This document shows, one piece after another, positions 1 to 6,925 of a stretch of 13,219 nt of DNA. Positions within the stretch are counted from its first letter, which is position 1; each line of letters opens with the position of its first letter. The position numbers and the translations under genes are program-made. The notes beneath the pieces were generated by a model that saw nothing but the letters and a program-made list of their open reading frames with translations, had not been told where the DNA came from and made no database searches. Source of the DNA: CAYRIY01 sp964424335 (lineage in GTDB: Bacteria; Bacillota; Limnochordia; DTU080; RSA5); assembly GCA_964424335.1 (NCBI GenBank), contig CAYRIY010000097.1, positions 1 through 13,219 of the forward strand. The letters run 5' to 3'.

Positions 1-50
1 TTTCGCGGGCCCCCGGACTTGTACACTCGTTACGTTCCCAGTGCCAGTGA

Positions 51-476
51 TCAGGCTGGGTCGTTTGACATCACTTGGACTTCGACCTCGTACACACTTG
101 GATCGCTGCCGCTCACAGTGATTCGGACCTTGCGGACGTTGTTGTTGACCACGTCGTCATAGGTCACTTTCAAAGTGACCCGCTCAGACACGTCTATGGG
201 GACGAAGATGGGGATCGTACGATTAATGTTGATCTTTTCCGTGAACGTAACCTCGTCATCTTCGTCGAGCGTTTCAACTAAGACGGAGTCGATTCTAAGT
301 GAGCTCAGCGATCCAGAGCTGCGGACCGTGACCGTCCCTTCGATTGTTTCGTCACCTACTTTTACCACAACGGGGACGGGACTCCACGAAATCACGACCG
401 TGCGTCCGGTACACCCCGCGAGCGTGAGCAAGAGCAGGATCGCCGTGAGCGCCATCGCAACTCTTTTTATGACCAT
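51..476 (-). CDS. Small lipoprotein with beta-rich extracytoplasmic domain
   Basis: This 141-residue protein starts with a lipoprotein signal: positive residues (VIKR), a hydrophobic run of A, L and I at about residues 6-19, and a lipobox LAGC with the lipidated cysteine at residue 22. The residue after the cysteine is threonine, so there is no Asp-type inner-membrane retention signal. The mature part (about 120 residues) alternates hydrophobic and polar residues and is rich in V, T, S and D, as expected for an Ig-like or LEA14-like beta sandwich. I do not recognise a named family. The ATG is preceded by a near-perfect ribosome site (GAGGAGG, 7 nt spacer), and a 6-bp hairpin (494-508) lies just upstream of it. 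No clear promoter or terminator was seen. It may share a transcript with the 49-residue gene and the IclR gene upstream, but the intervals (184 and 139 nt) are long. Its function is unknown. Confidence 0.85.
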   Translation of the reverse strand: MVIKRVAMALTAILLLLTLAGCTGRTVVISWSPVPVVVKVGDETIEGTVTVRSSGSLSSLRIDSVLVETLDEDDEVTFTEKININRTIPIFVPIDVSERVTLKVTYDDVVNNNVRKVRITVSGSDPSVYEVEVQVMSNDPA

Positions 477-660
477 CGTTTCACCTCCTCAAAGCGCGTT
501 TCACGCGCCGCACATTTTGTCGCGCGCCGCGTGCAATCTCCAGAGTTGTTTTCTCAAAAGCCAAGTAATTCCTTCCAGCTTTGCGCCTTACTCCGCCGCC
601 AAGCGACCATGGAGTCCCCCAAAGACGGCGCCCTTGGACATTTAGCGCACTTTCCAAAGG

Positions 661-810
661 TCAACGTTTCTTGAAATCCGGGCACGTCTTGGCGTTGGGG
701 CGCTCCGGGCGCAGGCAGGCGCTACCGTAGTTGTACTTGCACGTGTCGCAGAGAAACCCGGATCCGGACATGCGTGCAAAAAATTGACTGATTCGCTGCC
801 AGAGGTTCAT
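661..810 (-). CDS. 49-residue four-cysteine protein, possible zinc-binding
   Basis: A short frame on the minus strand encodes 49 residues. It starts MNLWQRISQFF and has a cysteine-rich second half. The cysteines are at residues 21, 24, 32 and 43, giving C-x2-C-x7-C-x10-C, with the segment CLRPERPNAKTCPDF spanning the last two. The start is well supported by a purine-rich site (AAAGGGGGTG) 4-5 nt upstream of the ATG. The N-terminal 12 residues could form a short amphipathic helix. The four spaced cysteines suggest a small zinc or iron site, but no family can be named with certainty. It lies between the IclR gene (upstream on the same strand) and the lipoprotein gene. The coding call rests on the ribosome site, the regular cysteine spacing and the absence of any competing gene; the function is not inferable. 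Confidence 0.72.
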   Translation of the reverse strand: MNLWQRISQFFARMSGSGFLCDTCKYNYGSACLRPERPNAKTCPDFKKR

Positions 811-949
811 CCGACACCCCCTTTCGACATGCCGGTCCTCTTTGAGGTCCTATACACAGGGACCGGACACCGACATATCCATGAAAGTTTCACTTCGGCC
901 GAATCGACCTCCTTTCGGTGTGAATTCACCAGTCTAGAAACGTTTGTAT

Positions 950-1720
950 TCATGAGCGGTGGGCGTCGTAACCTAGCCGCGCGGAGATGGCGTTCGCTGC
1001 GTCCTTGATCATGCCGGCGATGTGCGCCTCGGACATGGATGCCATCTGCCCGCTGGGGCCGGAGATGCTGAGCGCCGCCACCACTTCCCCCCGTGCGTCA
1101 CGTATGGGCGCAGCGACGCAGACGCAGCCGCTCTCAGCCTCCTCTCGATCGACGGCGTATCCGAGTTGGCGCACGGTTGCGAGGTGTTCCATGAGCGCCT
1201 CTGGATCGGTAATCGTCTGGGGCGTCATGCGCGGGAGCTTTGAGCCGAGTCTGCGGCGCGCTTCCTCAGGCGGGAGGAACGCGAGGAGCGCTTTGCCGAG
1301 CGCTCTGCAGTATGCGGGCCGGCGCTGACCGACACGAATGTTGAGGGAGAACGGCGCGCCCTCTGCAACTTTTTCGAGATACAGAATGTCACTTTGATCC
1401 AACTGGGCGAGGTTGACTTCGAGCTGCGTTTCCCTCGCGAGCTCTCGCATGGTGTCCAAGGAGACCGAGCGCAGGTCGAGTCGCTCCTGGGCGACATGGC
1501 CCAGCGCAATCAACTTGACTCCGAGCGAGTAGCGGCGGTCCTTGCCCTGATCGACCAGGCGGCCCGCTGCGAGGGTGGCGAGCAGGCGATGGACCGTGCT
1601 GGGCGGCAAGAGGAGCGCCTCGCTGATCTCCTTGATCGAAACGGGTTCGGCGCTTTGGGCCATGAAGTCGAGAATAGCCAGCATGCGCTGGCCGGACTGA
1701 ACGGTTGCCTTGTCCGACAT
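950..1720 (-). CDS. IclR-family transcriptional regulator
   Basis: This is a 256-residue DNA-binding regulator with the two IclR domains. A winged helix-turn-helix spans residues 8-68, with recognition helix PPSTVHRLLATL at 39-50. An effector-binding domain spans about 84-250 and includes the conserved GKALLAFLP and GCVCVAAPIRD segments. The length matches the family norm of 250-270. I chose the ATG at 1720 (MSDKATV) because GGAGG lies 10 nt upstream; the open frame continues 17 codons further but without a better ribosome site. It is divergent from the sugar-binding protein gene at 1962, the usual arrangement for a local regulator of that transport and aldolase operon. IclR proteins sense small acids or aromatic compounds and act as repressors or activators. 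The effector here is probably a sugar acid, by context only. Confidence 0.93.
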   Translation of the reverse strand: MSDKATVQSGQRMLAILDFMAQSAEPVSIKEISEALLLPPSTVHRLLATLAAGRLVDQGKDRRYSLGVKLIALGHVAQERLDLRSVSLDTMRELARETQLEVNLAQLDQSDILYLEKVAEGAPFSLNIRVGQRRPAYCRALGKALLAFLPPEEARRRLGSKLPRMTPQTITDPEALMEHLATVRQLGYAVDREEAESGCVCVAAPIRDARGEVVAALSISGPSGQMASMSEAHIAGMIKDAANAISARLGYDAHRS

Positions 1721-1754
1721 GTCGAAAGAGCCTCCACAATAACCAAGTCGCACA

Positions 1755-1782
1755 ATGGTAGAATTCTGCATCGTGGAATCAA
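1755..1782 (-). promoter_or_regulatory. Possible promoter of the first IclR gene
   Basis: On the minus strand TTGATT (1782-1777) and TACCAT (1760-1755) are separated by 16 nt, each matching four of six consensus bases. They sit 35 nt upstream of the IclR start at 1720. The match is modest, so this is a candidate only. An AGAATTCT palindrome (1760-1767) overlaps the spacer. Confidence 0.35.
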
Positions 1783-1847
1783 GTCCTGCGATATCGCATT
1801 CGGTTCCTCCGGAGTAACAGGAATGAGAGCGAGGTTCCGAGACGATG

Positions 1848-1891
1848 TTTGAATTTCACGATGACGGGCTTTGAAGGAATCGAAATTCAAA
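1848..1891. promoter_or_regulatory. 10-bp perfect inverted repeat between divergent genes
   Basis: TTTGAATTTC (1848-1857) and GAAATTCAAA (1882-1891) are exact reverse complements separated by 24 nt. They lie upstream of the sugar-binding-protein gene and between the divergent IclR and binding-protein genes. Spacing between arm centres is 34 bp, close to three helical turns, which would suit two regulator dimers or a looped complex on one face of the DNA. A role as an IclR binding region is inferred from position only. Confidence 0.45.
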
Positions 1892-1912
1892 CGGGGAATT
1901 CTGTATCACACT

Positions 1913-1918
1913 ATAAAA
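1913..1918 (+). promoter_or_regulatory. Possible -10 element for the sugar-binding-protein operon
   Basis: TATAAA lies 44 nt before the GTG start at 1962. No recognisable -35 hexamer is present 16-18 nt upstream (the bases there are AACGGG-like), so if used this promoter would need an activator. The inverted repeat at 1848-1891 lies just upstream, where an activating regulator could bind. Confidence 0.3.
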
Positions 1919-1922
1919 TCTG

Positions 1923-1939
1923 ATTCCGACATATGGAAT
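1923..1939. promoter_or_regulatory. Candidate operator, ATTCC-N7-GGAAT palindrome
   Basis: ATTCC and GGAAT flank a 7-nt centre (GACATAT) just downstream of the TATAAA element, overlapping the expected transcription start. A regulator bound here would block transcription. Assignment to the neighbouring IclR protein is by position, not by a known consensus. Confidence 0.35.
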
Positions 1940-1961
1940 TGGATTGGATGGAGGTCGAATC

Positions 1962-3254
1962 GTGGCTCGGAAACGCATGAGGGTTTTCATCGTGATGGCG
2001 TTGCTGCTGTTTGGCACTGTGGGAATGGGTCAGGCGAAGACGCAGATCGAACTTTGGTTTCCTCCGGGCAACCAGATTGCTGAAAACATGCAACCGACGG
2101 TTGACCGCTTCAACGCTGCGCACCCCGATATCGAAGCCGTCCTCGTGCACAGGGACCCCGCGCCCGCAGCGCTGCTCGCGGCTGCTGCCGGAGACGTTGC
2201 TCCCAACGTGATCTTCGGAGCGCACTCCTGGTCTCCGACATATGCGGCCAACGGGCTCTTGCTCGACCTGTGGCCCTTTATCATCCGAGACGGCCTGGAA
2301 GCTGAGTATCAATCAGACTTCTTTCCCGGCGCGCTCGTGACGGGCAATACGTACCGCGGGCAGTTGGTCGGCCTTCCGATGCTCTTGCAGATCGAGGCGC
2401 TCTACTATCAGCCGGAGATCTTTGATCGATCGGGCATCGCCGTCCCCGACGAGGGCTGGACATGGGACGATTTCGCGCAAATCGCCCAACGCATGACGAG
2501 GATTGAAGGGGACGGCAGCGTGAGCGTCTACGGCGCCGGAAGCACCACGGCGCAGAACATGGCAATCCTCTTTTTAATGCAACACGGCGCGACGATTTGG
2601 GACGAAGAGACGTACACGTCGACTGTAAATCAGCCCGAGTTTAGAGAAGGCATCGAGCAACTGCGGGATCTTGCCGAGCGAAACGTCGTCTACATGGGCC
2701 AAGACGTTCACCTGCCTTCAAACACCATTCGCGACGCGTTCCTCGCCGGCAATGTCGGAATCCAACAGGACGGCACCTACCGGCTCCCATTGATCGAGGC
2801 GCAAAATCCGGATGCCCGGGTCCTGCCGCTTCCGCGCCGCAGCCCCGACGCGGACCCGGTGACGATGCTGACCTTGAGAAACGTCAACATCCTGCGGTCT
2901 CGGGACGCCGCCAAGGAGCAGGCGTCGTGGACGTTTGTCAAGTGGCTTATGGAGCCGGAAAACCTCGCACAAACGAGCGTCGACATCTCGGCCCTCGGAG
3001 GGCGTCCGTCTTTGATCGAGCAGCCTGTCTACGCTGAGTACATCGCTCGCAGCCCCCACTTGTCCGCATTTGCGTCGCTGCTTGCTCCGTACTCGACCGG
3101 CGTTGGGTTTACCGGGATTCCCGGGCGTGACGACATCTTTAATCAAGGGTTTACGCCCCTGACGGTCGGGGCGCTTCGAGGCGATTTGCCGGTGCCGGCG
3201 TACATCGATCAACTGCACCAGATCGTGGACCAGATCTTGGCGGAGTACCGATAG
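1962..3254 (+). CDS. ABC transporter sugar-binding protein (family 1)
   Basis: This 430-residue extracellular solute-binding protein belongs to the CUT1 sugar/oligosaccharide class. A signal peptide covers residues 1-25: basic start MARKRMR, hydrophobic core, and cleavage after GQA. There is no lipobox, so it should be free in a periplasm-like space. The mature protein starts with the family's typical strand (QIELWF) followed by FNAAHPDIEA. It has the hinge-region pattern LVGLPMLLQIEALYYQPEIFDRSG and then GWTWDDFAQIAQRMT, both typical of family 1 binding proteins. The GTG at 1962 is chosen because GGAGG (1950-1954) lies 7 nt upstream and the signal peptide fits; an in-frame TTG at 1944 lacks this. 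No permease or ATPase gene is adjacent, so the membrane partners must be encoded elsewhere. The ligand is unknown; sugar acids or oligouronides are suggested by the neighbouring genes. Confidence 0.93.
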   Translation: MARKRMRVFIVMALLLFGTVGMGQAKTQIELWFPPGNQIAENMQPTVDRFNAAHPDIEAVLVHRDPAPAALLAAAAGDVAPNVIFGAHSWSPTYAANGLLLDLWPFIIRDGLEAEYQSDFFPGALVTGNTYRGQLVGLPMLLQIEALYYQPEIFDRSGIAVPDEGWTWDDFAQIAQRMTRIEGDGSVSVYGAGSTTAQNMAILFLMQHGATIWDEETYTSTVNQPEFREGIEQLRDLAERNVVYMGQDVHLPSNTIRDAFLAGNVGIQQDGTYRLPLIEAQNPDARVLPLPRRSPDADPVTMLTLRNVNILRSRDAAKEQASWTFVKWLMEPENLAQTSVDISALGGRPSLIEQPVYAEYIARSPHLSAFASLLAPYSTGVGFTGIPGRDDIFNQGFTPLTVGALRGDLPVPAYIDQLHQIVDQILAEYR

Positions 3255-3310
3255 GCGTCAATGGCATCGGCGTCAAAGGACTTTGCAGGATCAATTCAAA
3301 CAGTCGAATG

Positions 3311-3335
3311 GGACCGGGCTTTATCGGCCCGGTCC
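3311..3335 (+). other. Intercistronic GC-rich hairpin after the binding-protein gene
   Basis: GGACCGGGC (3311-3319) pairs perfectly with GCCCGGTCC (3327-3335) around a 7-nt loop, in the 103-nt gap between the binding-protein stop and the aldolase start. No T-run follows on the plus strand, so it is not a standard intrinsic terminator. Such hairpins after binding-protein genes are known to protect the upstream mRNA and reduce expression of downstream genes; that role is inferred here. Confidence 0.6.
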
Positions 3336-3357
3336 GTCGGTCGTTAGGAGGATTTGC

Positions 3358-4230
3358 ATGGGCCGCATGCCGAGCGTGCTCGCCGCACTGGATACACCCT
3401 TATCGGACGACGGCGAGCGGTTCGCGCCGGAGCGGGTAGCGCCATTGTTGCGTTTTTTGTCGGATCGAGGGGTAGATGGATTCTTTGTCGCTGGATCCAC
3501 CGGGCTTGGACCACTGCTCAGTACGGAGGAGTGGCGGTTGCTCGTGGACGAGGCCTTGGCCGCGGGAAGCGGCTCGCTGATGCTGTGCAACGCATCGGCG
3601 CCTTCGACCCGAGAGACCTGTGAGCGGGCCGAGTACGCCGCGCAGAAAGGCGCCCACGGCGTCGTCGTCGCGACGCCCGCGGCGTACCGCTACGAAAAGA
3701 GGGCGGTCCTCGAGTATTTCAAGGATGCCTTGAAAGCCGCATCGCCTGCGCCGGTCTACCTCTACCGCAAACTTGGCGACCCTTGGGGAGCGGCGGAGCT
3801 CGAATCGCTTGCGGAAGCCTTTGACAACTTGAAAGGCGTAAAGGATAGCGCGACCCAAATGGCGGAGCACCTCCAGTTGATCCGGGTGGCGGACCTGGAC
3901 GTTTACCAAGGGTATGAGGCGCTCATCGCCTCGAGCGTGCAGGCGGGGGGAGCAGGCCCGGTCTCCGGCCTTGCGACGGTGCTGCCGGAGATCGTCGCCG
4001 ACGTAACCAAGGCTGCGGCGGCAGGCGACGCGAATGTCTGGGCCGATCAAGATCGGCTTACCCGTGTGCGGGCCGTAGTATGCGGCACAAACCCTTATGC
4101 GGCCTTTAAAGCGTTGCTCAAGGAGCGAGGGGTGCCGGTCGGCATACCGAGGCGCCCGTTCTTGCCCATGACCCCCGAGGAAGTGTCTTCGATGGTCGAA
4201 ACGCTCAATTCCCTTGGGGTCCAACTCTAG
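3358..4230 (+). CDS. DapA/NanA-superfamily aldolase, KDG-aldolase-like
   Basis: This 290-residue class I (Schiff-base) aldolase has the DapA/NanA (beta/alpha)8 fold. The Schiff-base lysine is K162 in LKGVKDS, the active-site tyrosine is probably Y136 in PVYLYRK, and the carboxylate-binding loop is GSTGLGP (46-52). GSTGLGP, PVYLY and the C-terminal IPRRPFLPMTPEE resemble the Sulfolobus-type 2-keto-3-deoxygluconate aldolase more than DapA (GTTGE) or NanA. The likely reaction is reversible cleavage of a 2-keto-3-deoxy sugar acid to pyruvate and an aldehyde. The usual proline and threonine after the tyrosine are missing (RKLGDPWG instead of a YNYPTATG-like run), so the substrate may differ. The start is the ATG at 3358, with TAGGAGG 6 nt upstream, rather than an upstream in-frame codon. 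It is co-directional with the binding protein before it and the sialidase-like gene after it. Confidence 0.9.
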   Translation: MGRMPSVLAALDTPLSDDGERFAPERVAPLLRFLSDRGVDGFFVAGSTGLGPLLSTEEWRLLVDEALAAGSGSLMLCNASAPSTRETCERAEYAAQKGAHGVVVATPAAYRYEKRAVLEYFKDALKAASPAPVYLYRKLGDPWGAAELESLAEAFDNLKGVKDSATQMAEHLQLIRVADLDVYQGYEALIASSVQAGGAGPVSGLATVLPEIVADVTKAAAAGDANVWADQDRLTRVRAVVCGTNPYAAFKALLKERGVPVGIPRRPFLPMTPEEVSSMVETLNSLGVQL

Positions 4231-4279
4231 GAGTCACAAGCGGGGACGCAGGCTAATCGGATGTTCAAAAGGGTGATTG

Positions 4280-5284
4280 ATGGTGAACGAGGCCGCCATG
4301 GATCGGGTTACGATCCGCAAAGTGTACGACAACGGCAGGCACAACGCTTTTACGTCGCTCGCCCGGTGGCGCGGCCGGCTGTATTTGGCATTTCGAACGG
4401 CAAACGATCACGCGAACCCCAGCGCTCCGGAAGGCGTGGTAACCATCCTCGCCTCAGGGGACGATGGCGCCACGTGGAAGCATGCGGCAACGGTCGAGGG
4501 GATGTACGGCATGGACCTGCGCGACCCCAAGCTGCTGGCAACTTCCGACCGGCTGTGGCTGCATGCCTTTGAGTACCAGGGGGCTGACCGGCGCGACGCG
4601 ATGGTGACGTGGACGGAGGATGGCGAGTCTTTCGCGCCCGTTCGCCGTGCGCTCGGGGAAGAAAACCACGTGATCTGGTGGCCGGTCGCGCACGGAGGAC
4701 GGTTTTTCGGCGCAGGGTACCGGTATCACGGCAACAAGAGGGATATCCGGAGCGTGTTGTTCACGTCTGACAACGGCGCCGAGTGGCGAGTTGAGAGCCT
4801 TGTCTACGACGTGCCTTGGGCCAACGAGTCGGCGCTCATCATGGCCGACGACGGCGGCGCGACGGTGCTCGTCCGCAACGACGGCGATCGCCTCAACCCG
4901 CCCGCAAGCAACGGCCATCCGGTGCTTGCGCGTTCGGCGCCTCCTTATACGGTGTGGACCTATGCCGAGCTGGATCGCAAACTTTCCGGTCTCGCGTTTG
5001 TGAGGATTGACGAGGGTTTCCTTGTTGCAGCTCGAGTGCACGGACCCGATGGGACACGGACCGCGTGCTTCCACATGCCCGACGATCCAGGAGCCGAGAA
5101 GGTTTCACTGCGCCCCTTGTTTACGTTGCCTTCAGGAGGCGACACGTCTTACGCCGGCTTCATCGTGGATGGCCGCCGCGTGCTCATGAGTTACTACAGC
5201 GGCCACGAGTATGTGGGTGAGGGCAAGAATACGAGAACGGCCATCTACCTCGCTCAATTTGACCTGGGCGAGGCGCTCGGGTAG
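4280..5284 (+). CDS. Sialidase-like (BNR/Asp-box) beta-propeller protein, cytoplasmic
   Basis: This 334-residue protein has the repeat pattern of the sialidase (neuraminidase) superfamily. Asp-box motifs are SGDDGATW (59-66) and TSDNGAEW (162-169), with a degenerate one at TWTEDGESF (110-118). Candidate conserved residues include an arginine in YLAFRT (residue 39), LRDPKL (80-85), E183 in ANESAL, R199 in LVRND and the tyrosines in SYYSGH (304-309). There is no signal peptide, so it should work in the cytoplasm. It follows the aldolase by 49 nt on the same strand and is probably co-transcribed. Either ATG 4280 (weak AAAGGG upstream) or ATG 4298 could be the start. True sialidase activity is not established: many such proteins in carbohydrate clusters act on other sugars or have unknown roles. 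A sugar-processing function is inferred from fold and context. Confidence 0.82.
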   Translation: MVNEAAMDRVTIRKVYDNGRHNAFTSLARWRGRLYLAFRTANDHANPSAPEGVVTILASGDDGATWKHAATVEGMYGMDLRDPKLLATSDRLWLHAFEYQGADRRDAMVTWTEDGESFAPVRRALGEENHVIWWPVAHGGRFFGAGYRYHGNKRDIRSVLFTSDNGAEWRVESLVYDVPWANESALIMADDGGATVLVRNDGDRLNPPASNGHPVLARSAPPYTVWTYAELDRKLSGLAFVRIDEGFLVAARVHGPDGTRTACFHMPDDPGAEKVSLRPLFTLPSGGDTSYAGFIVDGRRVLMSYYSGHEYVGEGKNTRTAIYLAQFDLGEALG

Positions 5285-5322
5285 TCAGAAACCCGGGGAG
5301 ATCAGTGGGACTTGTTGTCAAA

Positions 5323-5355
5323 GACGGCGGGTCAGCGCGCAAGCCACCCGCCGTC
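5323..5355 (-). terminator. Weak terminator-like hairpin at the end of the kduD-like gene
   Basis: GACGGCGGGT (5323-5332) and ACCCGCCGTC (5346-5355) form a perfect 10-bp stem with a 13-nt loop. It spans the last codons of the minus-strand dehydrogenase gene, so the arm also encodes the conserved DGGW end. On the minus strand only TTTGAC follows, a very short T-run, so termination may be partial. It lies between two convergent genes and could limit read-through. Confidence 0.35.
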
Positions 5356-6105
5356 GACGCACAATATGTGACCATGCATGTAGTCCGAGGCGCGTGAGGC
5401 AAGGAAGATTACTGCGCCATCGAGATCTTGAGGCTCTCCCCATCGACCGGCCGGTATTCGATCGAGAATGGCGGCATATCGCTCGTGATCTTCTCGAATG
5501 GGCCGGGTGTTCTCGGTGGCGATATAACCGGGGGCGATCGCGTTCACGTTTATGCCTCGGGCCGCCCACTCGTTCGCGAATGCCTTGGTGAGCTGGGCCA
5601 CGGCCCCTTTGCTCGCAGCATAAGCCGGAACCCTGATCCCCCCTTGAAACGAGAGGACCGATGCGATATTGATCACCTTGCCTTTACCATTTTCGAGCAT
5701 GTGCCGACCGATCAGTTGCGTTAATCTGAAGACTGCTCGAGCGTTGACGTGCATGACCCGGTCCCAGTCCTCGATCGGGTAGTCCTCTGCCGCGGCGCGG
5801 GCTATGACTCCGGCATTGTTCACCAGTATGTCCACACCGCCGAGAGATTCCAGGGCGTCGGTGGCCGCTTGATCCGTGGCCTCGAGATCTTCAAGGTCCG
5901 CCTGGTACACCCACGCTCGTCTTCCGAGTCGCTCGATCTCTTGAGCTGTTTCGAGCAATCCTTCCTTGTTTCGATTTGCAATGAGAAAGACATCGGCCCC
6001 GGCAGAAGCAAGTGCGATCGCTGCAGCTCGCCCGATGCCCCCGCTTGCGCCTGTCACGACGGATCGTTTTCCTTGTAGAGAGAAGAGTGATTGCACCGCA
6101 CGCAT
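5332..6105 (-). CDS. kduD: KduD-like short-chain dehydrogenase (2-keto-3-deoxygluconate 5-dehydrogenase type)
   Basis: This 257-residue classical short-chain dehydrogenase has cofactor loop TGASGGIG (18-25), NNAG (96-99), catalytic S149, and Y162/K166 in YAASK. The stretches INIASVLSFQGGIRVP, NVNAIAPGYIAT, ILDRIPAGRWG and the C-terminal VDGGWLAR closely match the KduD family from memory of the E. coli enzyme, which interconverts 2,5-diketo-3-deoxygluconate and 2-keto-3-deoxygluconate with NAD(H). The ATG at 6105 overlaps the TAA stop of the upstream IolB-like gene by one base (TAATG), indicating translational coupling; GGAGG lies 13 nt upstream inside that gene. It is the last gene of the IclR-iolB-kduD unit. 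Its product would be the substrate expected for the aldolase encoded at 3358. A gluconate or deoxygluconate dehydrogenase role is a possible alternative. Confidence 0.88.
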   Translation of the reverse strand: MRAVQSLFSLQGKRSVVTGASGGIGRAAAIALASAGADVFLIANRNKEGLLETAQEIERLGRRAWVYQADLEDLEATDQAATDALESLGGVDILVNNAGVIARAAAEDYPIEDWDRVMHVNARAVFRLTQLIGRHMLENGKGKVINIASVLSFQGGIRVPAYAASKGAVAQLTKAFANEWAARGINVNAIAPGYIATENTRPIREDHERYAAILDRIPAGRWGEPQDLDGAVIFLASRASDYMHGHILCVDGGWLAR

Positions 6106-6917
6106 TAGTCCAACAGAGCCTCCGCCTTTTTTACCCAGCCTACCGCAGGATCGTCGGACACGGCCTGCGTGCGATGGTTGCCGGCAAGCGCCCATAAGTA
6201 ATACGTCGTGTATCCGGGGGCCGATGCCACGGTGTGGTAGCCTTTTGGTATGTACAGAATCGAGTCGTCGGTAACCGGATATGCGCGGTCGATCTGCCGG
6301 TCGTCCGTATAGTGGTAGGTCAACCCGAAGCCTTCACTTGGGCTCACCTTGAAGTAATAAATCTCTTCGGCGAAGACTTCGTGGGGTAGGCGATCCACTT
6401 CGTGCCTATGGGGCGGGTAACTCGACCAATTGCCTGATGGTGTGATCGTTTCGCCGACGATCAATCGCTCGACCTTGCGGTTGGTGTTTACGAGAATCTT
6501 GCGATAGTAACGTGTGAAGTTCTTTTTTCCCCATACGCCGGTCTCAACCTCATTCGGGGGTATCAAAAAGGGCGCATCTCCGGTCTGCGCAGGCGCCTCG
6601 ACCACCGCGATCGAGGGAAATCCCTCGGCAGCAGTCATCGCATAACCCGTGCCCGGCGGCAAGTACACGCTCCAAGGAGAGCCCTGAAAGACGTTGGCTC
6701 GCTCGCCGATTACTCCAAAGTCTTCCTTTTCGGTTTCGAGACGGATCTTGCCTCCAAGTACTACCAGCACCGCCTCATTACCCTTGGTATGCCCTTGGCT
6801 GGATTGGCCCGGTTCGAGTCGTACCAAGCTGAACTGAAGCAAGCTACAGGGATTTTCCTCGGTGGTTATAACGCCGCTTCCTGGCGGAAGCGTTTGAAAA
6901 AACCTCGCGTCAATCAT
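6105..6917 (-). CDS. iolB: IolB-type 5-deoxy-glucuronate isomerase family protein
   Basis: This 270-residue bicupin belongs to the KduI/IolB family. The metal-site region GNWSSYPPHRHE (162-173, with H170 and H172), EEIYYFKVSP (184-193) and PKGYHTVASAPGY (224-236, H228) are hallmarks of IolB. IolB isomerises 5-deoxy-D-glucuronate to 2-deoxy-5-keto-gluconate in inositol breakdown. The KduI-type sequence at this site differs, so this is not a standard KduI. No other inositol (iol) gene is in the window; instead it is coupled to a KduD-like gene, where KduI usually sits. It may therefore act on a related 4-deoxy-5-keto uronate. The ATG at 6917 lies 8 nt after the IclR stop, with GGGGAG in the end of that gene as ribosome site; an in-frame TTG at 6929 overlaps the IclR stop but has no spacing for a ribosome site. 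Confidence 0.87.
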   Translation of the reverse strand: MIDARFFQTLPPGSGVITTEENPCSLLQFSLVRLEPGQSSQGHTKGNEAVLVVLGGKIRLETEKEDFGVIGERANVFQGSPWSVYLPPGTGYAMTAAEGFPSIAVVEAPAQTGDAPFLIPPNEVETGVWGKKNFTRYYRKILVNTNRKVERLIVGETITPSGNWSSYPPHRHEVDRLPHEVFAEEIYYFKVSPSEGFGLTYHYTDDRQIDRAYPVTDDSILYIPKGYHTVASAPGYTTYYLWALAGNHRTQAVSDDPAVGWVKKAEALLD

Positions 6918-6925
6918 TGATCGTC

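Noticed and set aside
1..50. Terminator for the lipoprotein gene
   Set aside because: Only a short CACTGG direct repeat and a GC-rich stretch are present; no stem followed by a T-run.
832..914. 28-residue leader peptide as an annotated gene
   Set aside because: GTG start with a 14-nt spacer and no recognisable composition; kept only as a low-interest finding.
3400..4224. Long open frame on the minus strand opposite the aldolase
   Set aside because: It is the antisense shadow of a gene with clear catalytic motifs; its own product is arginine-rich and resembles nothing. Similar frames opposite 2718-3218 and 4454-5074 and 11830-12556 were discarded for the same reason.
3358..5284. Sialic-acid catabolic operon (NanA plus sialidase)
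   Set aside because: The aldolase motifs are closer to KDG aldolase, the propeller has no signal peptide, and no nanE, nanK or nagA gene is visible.
6105..6917. Calling the cupin KduI because of its KduD neighbour
   Set aside because: The metal-site motifs are those of IolB, not KduI, so the family call follows sequence rather than context.
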